Positions 35,181-43,634 are shown, counted from the first letter of the stretch. The stretch: DNA of 64,000 nucleotides from Timonella sp031979385 (GCA_031979385.1 DALZEF010000015.1:10392-74391); one strand, 5' to 3'. The notes: generated by a model from the sequence alone, not told the origin. A program made the numbers and translations.

Positions 35181-36338
35181 ATGCAGTTCGGAATCTTTAC
35201 CGTCGGCGACGTGACAACCGACCCCACCAACGGCACCACCCCAACAGAAAACGAGCGTATCAAGGCGACCGTAGCCATCGCGCGCAAAGCCGAAGAGGTG
35301 GGACTCGATGTGTTCGCAACCGGTGAGCACCACAACCCACCATTCGCGGCACCCGCAAACCCGCCCGTGCTCCTTGCCTACCTTGCAGCACAGACCGAGA
35401 AGATCGTGCTCTCGACCTCCACCACACTGATCACCACCAACGACCCAGTGCGCCTTGCTGAAGATTACGCATACCTCCAACACTTGGCCGATGGGCGCAT
35501 GGACCTCATGCTTGGGCGAGGAAACACCGGCCCCGTCTATCCGTGGTTCGGTAAAGACATCCGCCAAGGCGTCGAACTCGCAGTCGAAAACTACGCGCTT
35601 CTGCGCAAGCTGTGGGATGAAGACGTTGTGAACTGGAAGGGAAAGTTCCGCACCCCGCTCCAAGGCTTCACCTCCACCCCACGACCACTCGATGGAGTCG
35701 CCCCCTTCGTCTGGCACGGTTCGATCCGCACCCCCGAGATTGCCGAACAGGCCGCCTATTACGGCGATGGGTTCTTCCACAACAACATCTTCTGGCCGAT
35801 CAGCCACACCAAGCAGATGGTTGCACTGTATCGCCGACGCTTTGAGCACTACGGCCACGGTGCGGCAGACCAGGCGATCGTCGGGCTTGGTGGACAGGTG
35901 TTCATGGCCAAAAACTCCCAAGATGCAGTCCGCCAGTTCCGTCCCTACTTCGACAGTGCACCTGTTTACGGACACGGTCCAACACTTGAGGACTTCACCG
36001 AGCAGACACCGTTGACTGTGGGCAGCCCACAGCAGGTCATCGACCGTTACGCCACAATGCGCGATCACGTGGGAGACTATCAGCGTCAACTGTTCCTCAT
36101 GGACCACGCGGGCCTGCCTCTAGGCACTGTGCTCGACCAGATTGAGATGCTGGGCAGCGAGGTCGTGCCGGTCCTGCGCAAGGAGTTCGCAACCGGACGC
36201 CCAGCACACGTCCCCGATGCCCCAACTCACGCTGCACGTGTGGCAGCCGCAGGAGGCGCACAGGACTCGACCGTATACGCTGAAGCCGATGCAGTGACCG
36301 GCGCCTCCCCAACCGACCAACGGAGCAGCAATGAATGA
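35181..36338 (+). CDS. LLM-class flavin-dependent oxidoreductase, CE1758 family
   Basis: This 385-residue luciferase-like monooxygenase uses reduced flavin. The TIM-barrel phrases MQFGIFTVGDV, EVGLDVFATGEHHNPPFA, LSTSTTLITTNDPVRLAEDY and GRMDLMLGRGNTGPVYPWFG are typical. The last 40 residues are a low-complexity Ala/Thr tail. ATG 35181 follows GGAGGACTC, fixing the start. It overlaps the marR gene by eight bases, and a partner FMN reductase follows, the known CE1758-CE1759 pairing. The physiological substrate is unknown. Confidence 0.92.
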   Translation: MQFGIFTVGDVTTDPTNGTTPTENERIKATVAIARKAEEVGLDVFATGEHHNPPFAAPANPPVLLAYLAAQTEKIVLSTSTTLITTNDPVRLAEDYAYLQHLADGRMDLMLGRGNTGPVYPWFGKDIRQGVELAVENYALLRKLWDEDVVNWKGKFRTPLQGFTSTPRPLDGVAPFVWHGSIRTPEIAEQAAYYGDGFFHNNIFWPISHTKQMVALYRRRFEHYGHGAADQAIVGLGGQVFMAKNSQDAVRQFRPYFDSAPVYGHGPTLEDFTEQTPLTVGSPQQVIDRYATMRDHVGDYQRQLFLMDHAGLPLGTVLDQIEMLGSEVVPVLRKEFATGRPAHVPDAPTHAARVAAAGGAQDSTVYAEADAVTGASPTDQRSSNE

Positions 36339-36801
36339 TCCTCAGCACACATCGGTTGCGTGGGAGGCACTGTTCCGTGCCCAGGTGGAGATCATGCGCA
36401 GGCTCGAAGCCGACGACCTCATGCCCGACCTGACACTCAAGGAATACGATGTCCTATACACCCTGCGCCGTGCAGGAGGTGACGGACTACGACTCAAGGA
36501 ACTCAATAAAGGAGTTCTGATGCATCAGTCATCGCTGTCGCGGCTTGTTGAGCGTCTCGAACTTCGCGGACTCGTTGCACGGCGAACCGCCCCGGATGAC
36601 CGCCGAGGCACGCTGATCACTCTGACCGCTGAGGGAATCCGACTACAACGCGAAATGGGCCACCGCCATGTCGCGCAGATCAACCATTACGTGGGTTCGG
36701 CACTTAGCCCCCGCGAACTCGAACAACTACGCATTCTGACCGAAAAACTCAAGAACGCCCAAGAAGCCATCCCCCGCTTCAACACGCGTGAAGCACATTG
36801 A
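36331..36801 (+). CDS. MarR-family transcription regulator
   Basis: The 156-residue winged-helix protein contains DLTLKEYDVLYTLRRAGGDG, LRLKELNKGVLMHQSSLSRL and the wing VARRTAPDDRRGTLITLT; the flanking helices form the dimer domain. It is encoded between the LLM oxidoreductase and its FMN reductase, with an eight-base overlap upstream, so it most likely regulates this operon in response to an aromatic or electrophilic compound. The effector is unknown. Confidence 0.92.
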   Translation: MNDPQHTSVAWEALFRAQVEIMRRLEADDLMPDLTLKEYDVLYTLRRAGGDGLRLKELNKGVLMHQSSLSRLVERLELRGLVARRTAPDDRRGTLITLTAEGIRLQREMGHRHVAQINHYVGSALSPRELEQLRILTEKLKNAQEAIPRFNTREAH

Positions 36802-36828
36802 AATTCTCGATCCCACAAGGACACCGAC

Positions 36829-37452
36829 ATGAAACTCATTGCTCTCTCCGCAGGCCTTAGCCAGCCCTCATCCACGAGACTCCTTGCAGATCGCATGAGC
36901 GCCGCAACAGGGGCAGCCTTGCAGTCCGCCGGACACGACATTGAGATCACGCCCGTTGAACTGCGCGACTATGCCCATGACATCGTGGACAACATGCTCA
37001 CCGGGTTCGGCTCGCCACGCCTTGAGGAACTCAAAGCCCAGCTTGTGGCCGCAGATGGAGTCGTGGCGACCACGCCGATCTTCTCCCAATCCTTTTCCGG
37101 GCTGTTCAAGTCCTTCCTGGACGTGATTGATCAGAAGTCACTGGTCAACAAACCCGTGTATCTTGGGGCGACGGCGGGAACTGCCCGGCACTCGCTTGCG
37201 CTTGAGTTCGCGGTGCGTCCCGTATTCGCCTATCTCAAGGCACTTGTCTCCCCTACCGCTGTGTTTGCGGCCTCCGAGGACTGGGGTGGGACGGATGGGA
37301 TTTCCGACGAGTTGGATGCGCGGATTACCCGTGGTGCGCAAGAGTTCGCAACGCTTTTGGTGGGTTCCGCCCTCGAAGTCACACGCGAACTTGATGACCT
37401 GCAGACACCCGATTTTGAGGATCTGCTTCGCGCGGGTGGCGTCGAGTTCTAG
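36829..37452 (+). CDS. NADPH-dependent FMN reductase, CE1759 family LLM partner
   Basis: The 207-residue flavodoxin-like reductase supplies reduced FMN to the LLM oxidoreductase two genes upstream. It starts MKLIALSAGLSQPSSTRLLA (flavin phosphate loop) and contains DGVVATTPIFSQSFSGLFKS and VYLGATAGTARHS. Length and operon match the CE1759 group. The ATG lies 27 bases after the marR stop. About 390 bases downstream, past a short possible gene, is a strong terminator. Confidence 0.9.
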   Translation: MKLIALSAGLSQPSSTRLLADRMSAATGAALQSAGHDIEITPVELRDYAHDIVDNMLTGFGSPRLEELKAQLVAADGVVATTPIFSQSFSGLFKSFLDVIDQKSLVNKPVYLGATAGTARHSLALEFAVRPVFAYLKALVSPTAVFAASEDWGGTDGISDELDARITRGAQEFATLLVGSALEVTRELDDLQTPDFEDLLRAGGVEF

Positions 37453-37695
37453 GGATTTTCCACGATTGACCGCCTATCCACCAGCGGGAGAAGTCACCTG
37501 ATCCCGTGATGTGCGCCATGTTTTGTGCGATTCCACTGCGTGTTTAGGACTAAAGACCTTGGGTTTCGTCTCGTTAGTTGAGATACTTGAGGTGCTTCCA
37601 CACCCTAGGAAGTGCACATGGTCAACGAGGATCGTGATTATCGCGGCTCGTGGCCTGAGCGACACAATTGCTCGATGAGAGGTAGGTGACGTGCC
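37453..37695. other. Intergenic region, nothing recognised
   Basis: No gene or clear structure is visible between the FMN reductase stop and the short frame at 37696. The sequence may be decayed coding DNA or promoter space. Confidence 0.5.
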
Positions 37696-37806
37696 ATGAT
37701 CACATGGATGTATCGGGACGACAAATCACGCAAGTGGTGGGCGAATAGAGCTCATCGCCGCGACATGTTGTTCACGGAAGTCCGCACGCCGTTGATGCTG
37801 CGGTAA
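37696..37806 (+). CDS. Possible 36-residue basic protein
   Basis: The short frame begins MITWMYRDDKSRKWWANRAH and ends EVRTPLMLR. It is preceded by GAGAGGTAGGTGACGTGCC, a usable ribosome-binding region, and followed 34 bases later by a good terminator, the layout of a small gene. It could equally be a gene remnant. No family is recognised. Confidence 0.3.
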   Translation: MITWMYRDDKSRKWWANRAHRRDMLFTEVRTPLMLR

Positions 37807-37839
37807 TCCCTCTCTCGAGATTTCCTCCATAATGCGTCT

Positions 37840-37873
37840 AAGGGCCGGTAATTGCGTTTACCGGCCCTTTTGT
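37840..37873 (+). terminator. Rho-independent terminator
   Basis: AAGGGCCGGTAA (37840-37851) pairs with TTACCGGCCCTT (37858-37869) around TTGCGT, followed by TTGTTT. It ends any transcript from the LLM operon or the short frame upstream. Confidence 0.88.
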
Positions 37874-37891
37874 TTGCCCTGGCAACCGCCT

Positions 37892-37919
37892 CGATGGGCT
37901 GTTTTTAGTCCGAATGCCC
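37892..37919. repeat. Single arm of the dispersed palindromic element
   Basis: CGATGGGCTGTTTTTAGTCC followed by GAATGCCC matches the arms of the palindromes at 3170 and 16407. No convincing second arm is found within the next 70 bases, so this appears to be a half copy. Confidence 0.65.
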
Positions 37920-37947
37920 AACGCTGCTGAACCTGTTCCACCCCACA

Positions 37948-38005
37948 TGGTGATTTTCCGGGTTCACCCACCAAGAAAAATCACCCTATTGACGGAAAAT
38001 CACCA
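37948..38005. repeat. Inverted repeat with a 13-mer TGGTGATTTTCCG and a third partial copy
   Basis: TGGTGATTTTCCG (37948-37960) is exactly complementary to 37993-38005. A third, imperfect copy of GGTGATTTTTC lies in the loop on the minus strand. It sits just downstream of the XRE regulator stop on its 3' side and may act as terminator or operator. Confidence 0.55.
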
Positions 38006-38025
38006 TACGAATTTACGTTATTGGT

Positions 38026-38664
38026 CTAACTGCGCTTGAACAGCGAGGACTTCGCAATCCGCGCAATGTCTGCGTCCACGGAGTACTTTGTTCTACGGGG
38101 CAGGGTCTGAGAGTCTTGGGGAAACCGTGAAGCCGGCAGTTCACTGTTCTGTTCTTGGCCCTGTGTGTTGGAGGTTTCCGATGTGGCGGTAGATTCACTA
38201 GGCGCTTGAAGTGTGCTGGGGGCGGCTGAGATCTCGTGCTCGGATTCGTTTCGTCCCTGAAGTTTCGTGCTTGCCCAACCGCTGAGGTTACTTAAGGCGT
38301 CTCGTTCCCGTAGCAGTTGCAACCGGCCCCGTCGCACCCCAGCAGTGTCTTCACCTGCGAAACCGGTAGGTGCATAGACGTCACTTGGTATCGATCGGAC
38401 CACCTCGTGGATGATGGTGTGCGCGGAATCTGGTTCCTGAACTGCAATGGTTGCTGGGTCGATGTACTCGCCCAGTTCGAGTTCAAGCACCTTTAGGATT
38501 GCAAAAGCGTTTCCTAGTGAGACGTCGCTATGTCCCTGCTCGAAGCGTGATAGCCACTGCCGTGTTGTTCCGGCACGCTCGGCCACGTCACTCTGGCTGA
38601 GACCAAGTTGCTGCCTGCGGGTGCGGACAAACATTCCGAGTTCTTTAGGCTGAGTAATCTTCAT
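38026..38664 (-). CDS. XRE-family regulator with disordered C-terminus (HipB-like HTH)
   Basis: The 212-residue protein has an N-terminal XRE helix-turn-helix (about 5-65: LGMFVRTRRQQLGLSQSDVA, AERAGTTRQWLSRFEQGHSD, VSLGNAFAILKVLELEL), closest in style to HipB. A long Ser/Glu/Thr/Gln-rich tail that looks disordered follows (about 110-200). No HipA kinase is adjacent, so it is not an obvious toxin-antitoxin pair. ATG 38664 follows GGAAGGCAGCGCA. It is divergent from the PH-domain gene. Confidence 0.8.
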   Translation of the reverse strand: MKITQPKELGMFVRTRRQQLGLSQSDVAERAGTTRQWLSRFEQGHSDVSLGNAFAILKVLELELGEYIDPATIAVQEPDSAHTIIHEVVRSIPSDVYAPTGFAGEDTAGVRRGRLQLLRERDALSNLSGWASTKLQGRNESEHEISAAPSTLQAPSESTATSETSNTQGQEQNSELPASRFPQDSQTLPRRTKYSVDADIARIAKSSLFKRS

Positions 38665-38892
38665 TGCGCTGCCTTCCGTGTGGGCTTCTACGCAGTGTAA
38701 CGTGAACGTTCCATCGTTGTGCGGTTGTGGCACCCGCATGTCGCGTTGTTCATCCGCCCAATACGACGGGCTGCCGCACTGGAACTTAAGCGATCTGGCC
38801 TAACACGATCGCGAGTATGGCAACGCCAAACACGAGGTTTGGCCTCCATTACGCACCTTTTGTGGTGTCCAATACCTGTCATACTTTGAAGC

Positions 38893-39420
38893 ATGGAAAA
38901 GACGCTGTATCAATCCCGCACCCATCCTAAGATGTTGCTTGGGGCCTTGATCATCCAGATTCTGCTGTTGGCCCTGCACGGCGCGGTGTGGGCCGTGTGG
39001 CCAGATGAGATTGGGTGGGCGTGGTTAAGCCAGTGGGGCGCCCCTATTGTGCATGGAATTATCGTGTGCCTTGAAATCTGGTTCTTTGTCATCCCACTCA
39101 TTAAGTGGTGGAACACTAAATTCACCCTGACGAGCGAGCGGGTACGAGCCGAATGGGGCGTGTTCTATAAGCACTCCCGCGAAATCCGTTTGGATCGTAT
39201 CTCTTCAGTGAGCGAAGAACGTGGCATAATCGACCGCTTCTTTGGAGTGGGCACCCTGAACTTCTATGATGCTGCTGCTGGGGCCCAGCCTGAAACATCA
39301 GGCGCTTGGAACGAGCAAACCAGCAGTTACGGAGTCCGCTTCCGTGACGTTCCCCGCATACGCCAGGTACGTAAACTCATCGATGAAGCCCGTTACCCCT
39401 CCCCTGATTCCGAAGCATGA
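38893..39420 (+). CDS. bPH2-domain membrane protein (YdbS-like)
   Basis: The 175-residue protein has two N-terminal membrane helices (about 14-36, MLLGALIIQILLLALHGAVW, and 50-70, VHGIIVCLEIWFFVIPLIKW) followed by a bacterial PH-like domain: TKFTLTSERVRAEWGVFYKH, REIRLDRISSVSEERGIIDR, FFGVGTLNFYDAA. The family is widespread in Gram-positives with unknown function. It is the last chromosomal-looking gene before the accessory island. Confidence 0.85.
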   Translation: MEKTLYQSRTHPKMLLGALIIQILLLALHGAVWAVWPDEIGWAWLSQWGAPIVHGIIVCLEIWFFVIPLIKWWNTKFTLTSERVRAEWGVFYKHSREIRLDRISSVSEERGIIDRFFGVGTLNFYDAAAGAQPETSGAWNEQTSSYGVRFRDVPRIRQVRKLIDEARYPSPDSEA

Positions 39421-39911
39421 ATTGGTCTTTCACGAGAGCCACATCCATTTGAGAGTTTTTCTCATTGCTTGACCGTGCAAATCCCTTCGGGGCAGCTACG
39501 AATCGCGACCGCGTGGACACCGTGAGTTGTAGCATACGTCGATCCGAGGAGGATGCAGGAGCGGTCCAACCAGCTCTCGCAATTTAACAACTCGCAGGCT
39601 ATCGCGGACCTCTTTTGGGTACGGGGTTGGCATAGTGTTCTATCCTTCCAGGCCATCCGTCCGGCTAGCCGGGTCAGGTGTCACCAACTCCTACAGCAGC
39701 CCCAATCGATCATGGAGATGTGGAGATCCTTGGTATGTCGCTGGTAATAAGTCCGTCGGTATTCGAAAAGGGGAAACAAAACCAACATTGGTGGTGCTTC
39801 TCACCTGAGGTACTTACCGAGTGGCGTTACTCTGAACTGAGTGTGCCTGAGCGTTAAGTGGTTGAGCGGGACGAAAAAGTCGGGACACCGTGATGATGTC
39901 TCGACTTTCCT
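39421..39911. other. Intergenic left edge of the accessory island
   Basis: About 490 bases hold only short frames without recognisable domains. The island's left boundary probably lies in or near this stretch. I looked for a copy of the tRNA-Pro 3' end as an attachment repeat and did not see one. Confidence 0.45.
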
Positions 39912-40384
39912 TTGGCCGCCCTTATTGACCTCTGTTCCAGTAAATACCCAACAGGGGTAGGGACCGAGAATCTGCGCCGGATCAGGAGTTCTCACGACAG
40001 CACTCGAACGACAGATGCGGACACCTTGCTGGACGACGCTCAACCCTCTCGCGCGGTCACGGCTCCTCGCCGCAAGTGGAAACGCCTGAACGACGAAGCT
40101 CGCGCGCAGGTGGTCGCACGGTACTCGGCGGGTGAGACGACGACAGCCCTGGCGAAGGACTAGGACGTCGCCAAGTCCACGATCATCGGTATCCTCCGGG
40201 CCAACAACGTTGTCGTCCGCTGCCAGCCGATGACAGCAGCCCAGGTGAGTGAAGCTGCCCAGCTCTACGAGTCCGGGCTCCCACTCTCGCAGGTCGCCGC
40301 AGCGCTCAAGGTGAACCAGGAAACCATGCGGGTGGCGATCATGAAAGCTGGGATCGAGATCCGTCCAGCGACCGGTGCCTACTA
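39912..40384 (+). pseudogene. Helix-turn-helix protein with in-frame amber stop
   Basis: The frame reads RKWKRLNDEARAQVVARYSA, GETTTALAKD, then TAG at 40161-40163, then continues in the same frame DVAKSTIIGILRANNVVVRC, TAAQVSEAAQLYESGLPLSQ, VAAALKVNQETMRVAIMKAG to a TAG at 40382-40384. Two tandem resolvase-like HTH motifs straddle the stop. Proteins of this kind accompany or end serine recombinases in actinobacterial mobile elements. The start is uncertain. The single stop codon in an otherwise well-kept frame suggests recent inactivation or a sequencing error. Confidence 0.7.
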
Positions 40385-40400
40385 GGCACCTGATGCTCGT

Positions 40401-40920
40401 CTACCGAACGCGAAGCTTCGTAGGCGTCTTCTTCATACGGCCGGTGCCGAGTTCGACGGTCATCGAGATCGCGTGCCCGTGCACATCGATCGCCGCTGCC
40501 GAGCTGACCAGCGCACGCACCGACTCCATCTCGGCGTACCGGGTCTCGGATCTGCCCGGCTGCAGTTCGTGAGGGAGCGAAGCGCCGATCGCGTCGCCCA
40601 TCGGCGTAAAGCTGAGGCCGGCCCCTTCGAGCACCACCGAGTAGCGCTCAATGACGACTGGGGCACGGCCGGTGTTGATAACTGTCACGGCCAGGACATC
40701 CGTTCCGGTGAAACCCTCGCCTCGTACCTGCGATAGATCACGAGGACGCCCATCGCGCTTGATTTACCCAAGCGCGACGCCCCCCACGGCCCATCGCACC
40801 ATTCTTGAGGACGAGCTTGGCCCGGCGTCCGTCGAGAAGCCAGCTCGCGATCTGCCAGCCAAAACTCAGGCACGCGATGAGCAGGCCGAGCACAGCAATG
40901 GCTAGGGTAAGAACCTCCAC
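40401..40920 (-). pseudogene. Small membrane protein at the end of the defence gene set, frameshifted
   Basis: GTG 40920 overlaps the stop of the upstream ATPase gene by one base. The N-terminal part reads VEVLTLAIAVLGLLIACLSF, a membrane helix, then WLLDGRRAKLVLKNGAMGRG. At a run of six Gs (about 40782-40787) the frame must shift by one and pass a TAA (40764-40766) to resume as IKRDGRPRDLSQVRGEGFTG, DVLAVTVINTGRAPVVIERY and a beta-rich domain ending TKLRVR at 40401. An intact version would be about 170 residues. It may have been a membrane-anchored accessory of the neighbouring ATPase; function unknown. Confidence 0.65.
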
Positions 40921-43499
40921 TACGCACCGGCCCCATACTTGCTGACACGTTCCCGCCAGGCCTTGATCCGGTCCAGCTCGGCCTGCATCTCGTTCACGGT
41001 CGGAGGCACGTAATTGGTCTCTTCGCTCTTGTCGTGACGCCTGGCCCACTTGGAGGTTGCTCCGTAACCGTACTGGAAGTCGGTGTTGTCCGCGTCCGTG
41101 ATCTTCGCGGCGATGCGGAACATTTTCGGCTGGACGTTGGTCGTGCCGCGATCGACGAGCTTGAAAGCGACCTCGCTGCGCACGATGCGTTCCCAGGTCT
41201 CAGAGAGTTTGCCTGCCCATTCCGAGGTGGCGCGCTCGTAGTCGTCGGCAGTCATATCAGTCTGGGTCTTCTTGACTCGATCCAGCTCTGCCTGAAGATT
41301 ACCAATACGCTGCTTGGCGTCCTTCGCTTTCCATGGGTAACCGTCAATGACTCGCCCCGGCTTGCGTGCACCGTTGCGCTCAATCGCTCGCTCGGTGAGT
41401 GTCACGCCAAGTTCATCGCTGGCCTTCACGATCTCGCCGAGGAACATCAGGTCGTGGGTGAAGACGATGACCTGCCGGTCGTTCGCGATCTCGACGATGC
41501 GCCGCGCCGCCTTCTCGCGTCGCTCGTGGTCGAGCGAGGACATCGGGTCATCCAATATCACTGCCGACTTCGTGTCATCGAACTCTACCTCAGTGAAGAA
41601 GCCCGCGAGGCCCGCGGCGGTCTGCTCTCCTTCGCTGAGAACTGCCTTCGGGGAGCTGCTCGAGGCACCAAGGAGCGCAGGCTTGTGGCGGAGCTTGCCC
41701 TTCGGTGAGCCTTGGTCGCCGAGCACCACATGCTCGAGCTTGAGCCGCTCCGATTCTCGGACGAAGTGATCCTTCACCTGGTCGGTGACGTAGGCGCGCG
41801 CCAACTTACCGCTCTCCACCGAGATCGGTTGTGTCGTGATAGTGGGCTGGATCTTCTTGAGCGCGGCGTGAGCAATGAGTCGTTCGACCTCCTTCTCAAT
41901 CCCAGACCGCACCGCTGCAATCGCCATCAGGCTCTCCAGCTCAGCGAGCTTCGCCTTGCAGTCTGCGAGGGTGCGGGCAAAGGCGACCCCGTCAATGGAG
42001 CTGGCCTTGGTCTTGAGATCGGTCGCGCGCAGGCGGAGGTCGTTGAGATCGATAGCAACCAGCTCGATCCACCCCTCCTCAGACTCACCACGCAGGCGCT
42101 CACCAATGCGGGTCCTGGCCTGCTTTGCCGTTTCGAGCGCGGCGGTCAACGAATCGGCGAACACCTTGTCTTCGGTCGCAAGGAAGCCGATTGCCTCTGT
42201 GGTCTCCTTGCTGGTGACCTCAAGTGCTTTCAGATCTTCGATCGCACCCTTAAATGCATCCTCCGCAGCCTTGGCACGCTTCGCTACGTCGTTGTGGATG
42301 AATTGGTGGAAGCGTCGCAAGCGCTCCGCTGCATCGGTCTGGAGCGGTTGCTGGCAGAGCACGCAGACATGCCCATCCCCCGTCACCGGGAAGTCATGGC
42401 CTGGGTACGCCTCGGCCACAGAGTAGTTCTCCGCGGCCTGCCAAAGCGCACGCCATGTGCCGCTGCCCACACCGGCGAGTGGCTCGTCCGCAAACGAGTT
42501 CTTGGACGCCTCAGTGGCAGCGGCACGAAGCGTCGTCGCTGCGGTCTGCATGGCGAGCATCTCATCACCACGGGCCGACGACAGTTTCGTGCCGACGGTC
42601 TCGAGGTGATCGGCCAAGGCGTCGATCCGTGTGGCGGCGGAGAGCAAACGTTGCTTCTCCTTCGCAGGATCAGTCGTCTTGAGGCGGGCTTCCTCCTTCA
42701 CCAGCTCTGCCTGCACCACCTTGGGTTCGGCGGGAAGGACAAGCGCCTGGTCGATCTCCTGTTTGGTCGTGGTCGCCGAAAGAGACTTCAGGAAGGCGTC
42801 GGCCCGCGTTCCGGGCTGAACAGTCGGCGGTACGAGCGCCTCGGCCTCGTTCGTCCGGATCATGGCGTCGATCGCGGCACGGACGGCGTCCACATGGACG
42901 ATCAGCTTATCGAGCAAGGTCAGGACGGAAGGCCGGTAAGTAAGCTCGGTGTCGCGGACAAGATAGTCGTTGCCGCACGCTTCGTCATAGAAGTGCGCTT
43001 GGTTGAGTGCGGGTTCCAGGAGGCTCGGCCATGCCTCAGACGTCGCGGTGCCACCGAGCGAGTAGGTGATCTGCGCGGATTGCGTTCCGGTCGACGACGC
43101 GAAGGCGTCCGGCAAGATCTCCTCATGATGCCGAGCACCGACTACGTTCTTGACGAGCCGAGCGTAGCCCGACTTTCCACTGCCGTTGTCACCGTATATG
43201 ACGGTGACGCCTGTTGCTCCGAACGTTAGCGTTTGATCGTCGAGAAGTGCATTGACGAACTTGAGTTCGCCGATGCTCTCCAGCTGCACGGTGTTACCTC
43301 CCGCAGTGCCAGTCGGCAGATCGGCAGCGGCGAGCTCCGGCGTCTCCAGCGTGACCTTCTTATCGACGATCGCCTGCGCGACCGAGGCGATGTAGACGTC
43401 ATCGATAGCCTCACCGCGGGCGATCCGCTTGAGAAGGTTGCGCTGCCAGGCGGGTCGCCCCTTCATCCATTCGAGAATGTCTTGCTCAATGGACGCCAT
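40920..43499 (-). CDS. SMC/RecF-like AAA ATPase with CxxC insert, defence-associated
   Basis: The 859-residue ABC-type ATPase has Walker A YGDNGSGKSGYARL (about 101-114), a long helical middle with HVCVLCQQPL (Cys379 and Cys382) that resembles a zinc hook, ABC signature VLSEGEQTAAGLAGF, Walker B AVILDDPMSSLDHERR and H-loop VIVFTHDLMF. Such proteins occur in RloC, PrrC, Septu and other defence systems, where they sense DNA damage or phage and switch effectors. No anticodon-nuclease signature is recognised at the C-terminus. ATG 43499 follows GGGAGATCTCCTC. A 135-base gap separates it from the OLD gene upstream, so it may have its own promoter. Confidence 0.88.
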   Translation of the reverse strand: MASIEQDILEWMKGRPAWQRNLLKRIARGEAIDDVYIASVAQAIVDKKVTLETPELAAADLPTGTAGGNTVQLESIGELKFVNALLDDQTLTFGATGVTVIYGDNGSGKSGYARLVKNVVGARHHEEILPDAFASSTGTQSAQITYSLGGTATSEAWPSLLEPALNQAHFYDEACGNDYLVRDTELTYRPSVLTLLDKLIVHVDAVRAAIDAMIRTNEAEALVPPTVQPGTRADAFLKSLSATTTKQEIDQALVLPAEPKVVQAELVKEEARLKTTDPAKEKQRLLSAATRIDALADHLETVGTKLSSARGDEMLAMQTAATTLRAAATEASKNSFADEPLAGVGSGTWRALWQAAENYSVAEAYPGHDFPVTGDGHVCVLCQQPLQTDAAERLRRFHQFIHNDVAKRAKAAEDAFKGAIEDLKALEVTSKETTEAIGFLATEDKVFADSLTAALETAKQARTRIGERLRGESEEGWIELVAIDLNDLRLRATDLKTKASSIDGVAFARTLADCKAKLAELESLMAIAAVRSGIEKEVERLIAHAALKKIQPTITTQPISVESGKLARAYVTDQVKDHFVRESERLKLEHVVLGDQGSPKGKLRHKPALLGASSSSPKAVLSEGEQTAAGLAGFFTEVEFDDTKSAVILDDPMSSLDHERREKAARRIVEIANDRQVIVFTHDLMFLGEIVKASDELGVTLTERAIERNGARKPGRVIDGYPWKAKDAKQRIGNLQAELDRVKKTQTDMTADDYERATSEWAGKLSETWERIVRSEVAFKLVDRGTTNVQPKMFRIAAKITDADNTDFQYGYGATSKWARRHDKSEETNYVPPTVNEMQAELDRIKAWRERVSKYGAGA

Positions 43500-43634
43500 G
43501 AGGAGATCTCCCGAACGAGGTGGGGCGCGAATGGCTGGCGATCTGGCGTGGTTCGAAAAGGTGGTCACGCACTGAATGTGTAGCTTGCAAGATCTGGCTA
43601 AGGGGTTCGTCCGACCTGGGTGGATAGACTGAAA

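Noticed and set aside
38026..38664. HipBA toxin-antitoxin pair
   Set aside because: The HTH is HipB-like but no HipA kinase gene is adjacent on either side.
41712..43229. 505-residue plus-strand open frame
   Set aside because: Antisense to the CxxC ATPase gene, whose motifs are unmistakable.
40920..43499. RloC/PrrC anticodon nuclease
   Set aside because: Walker motifs and CxxC fit RloC, but I see no C-terminal anticodon-nuclease signature and the protein lies in a restriction gene set.
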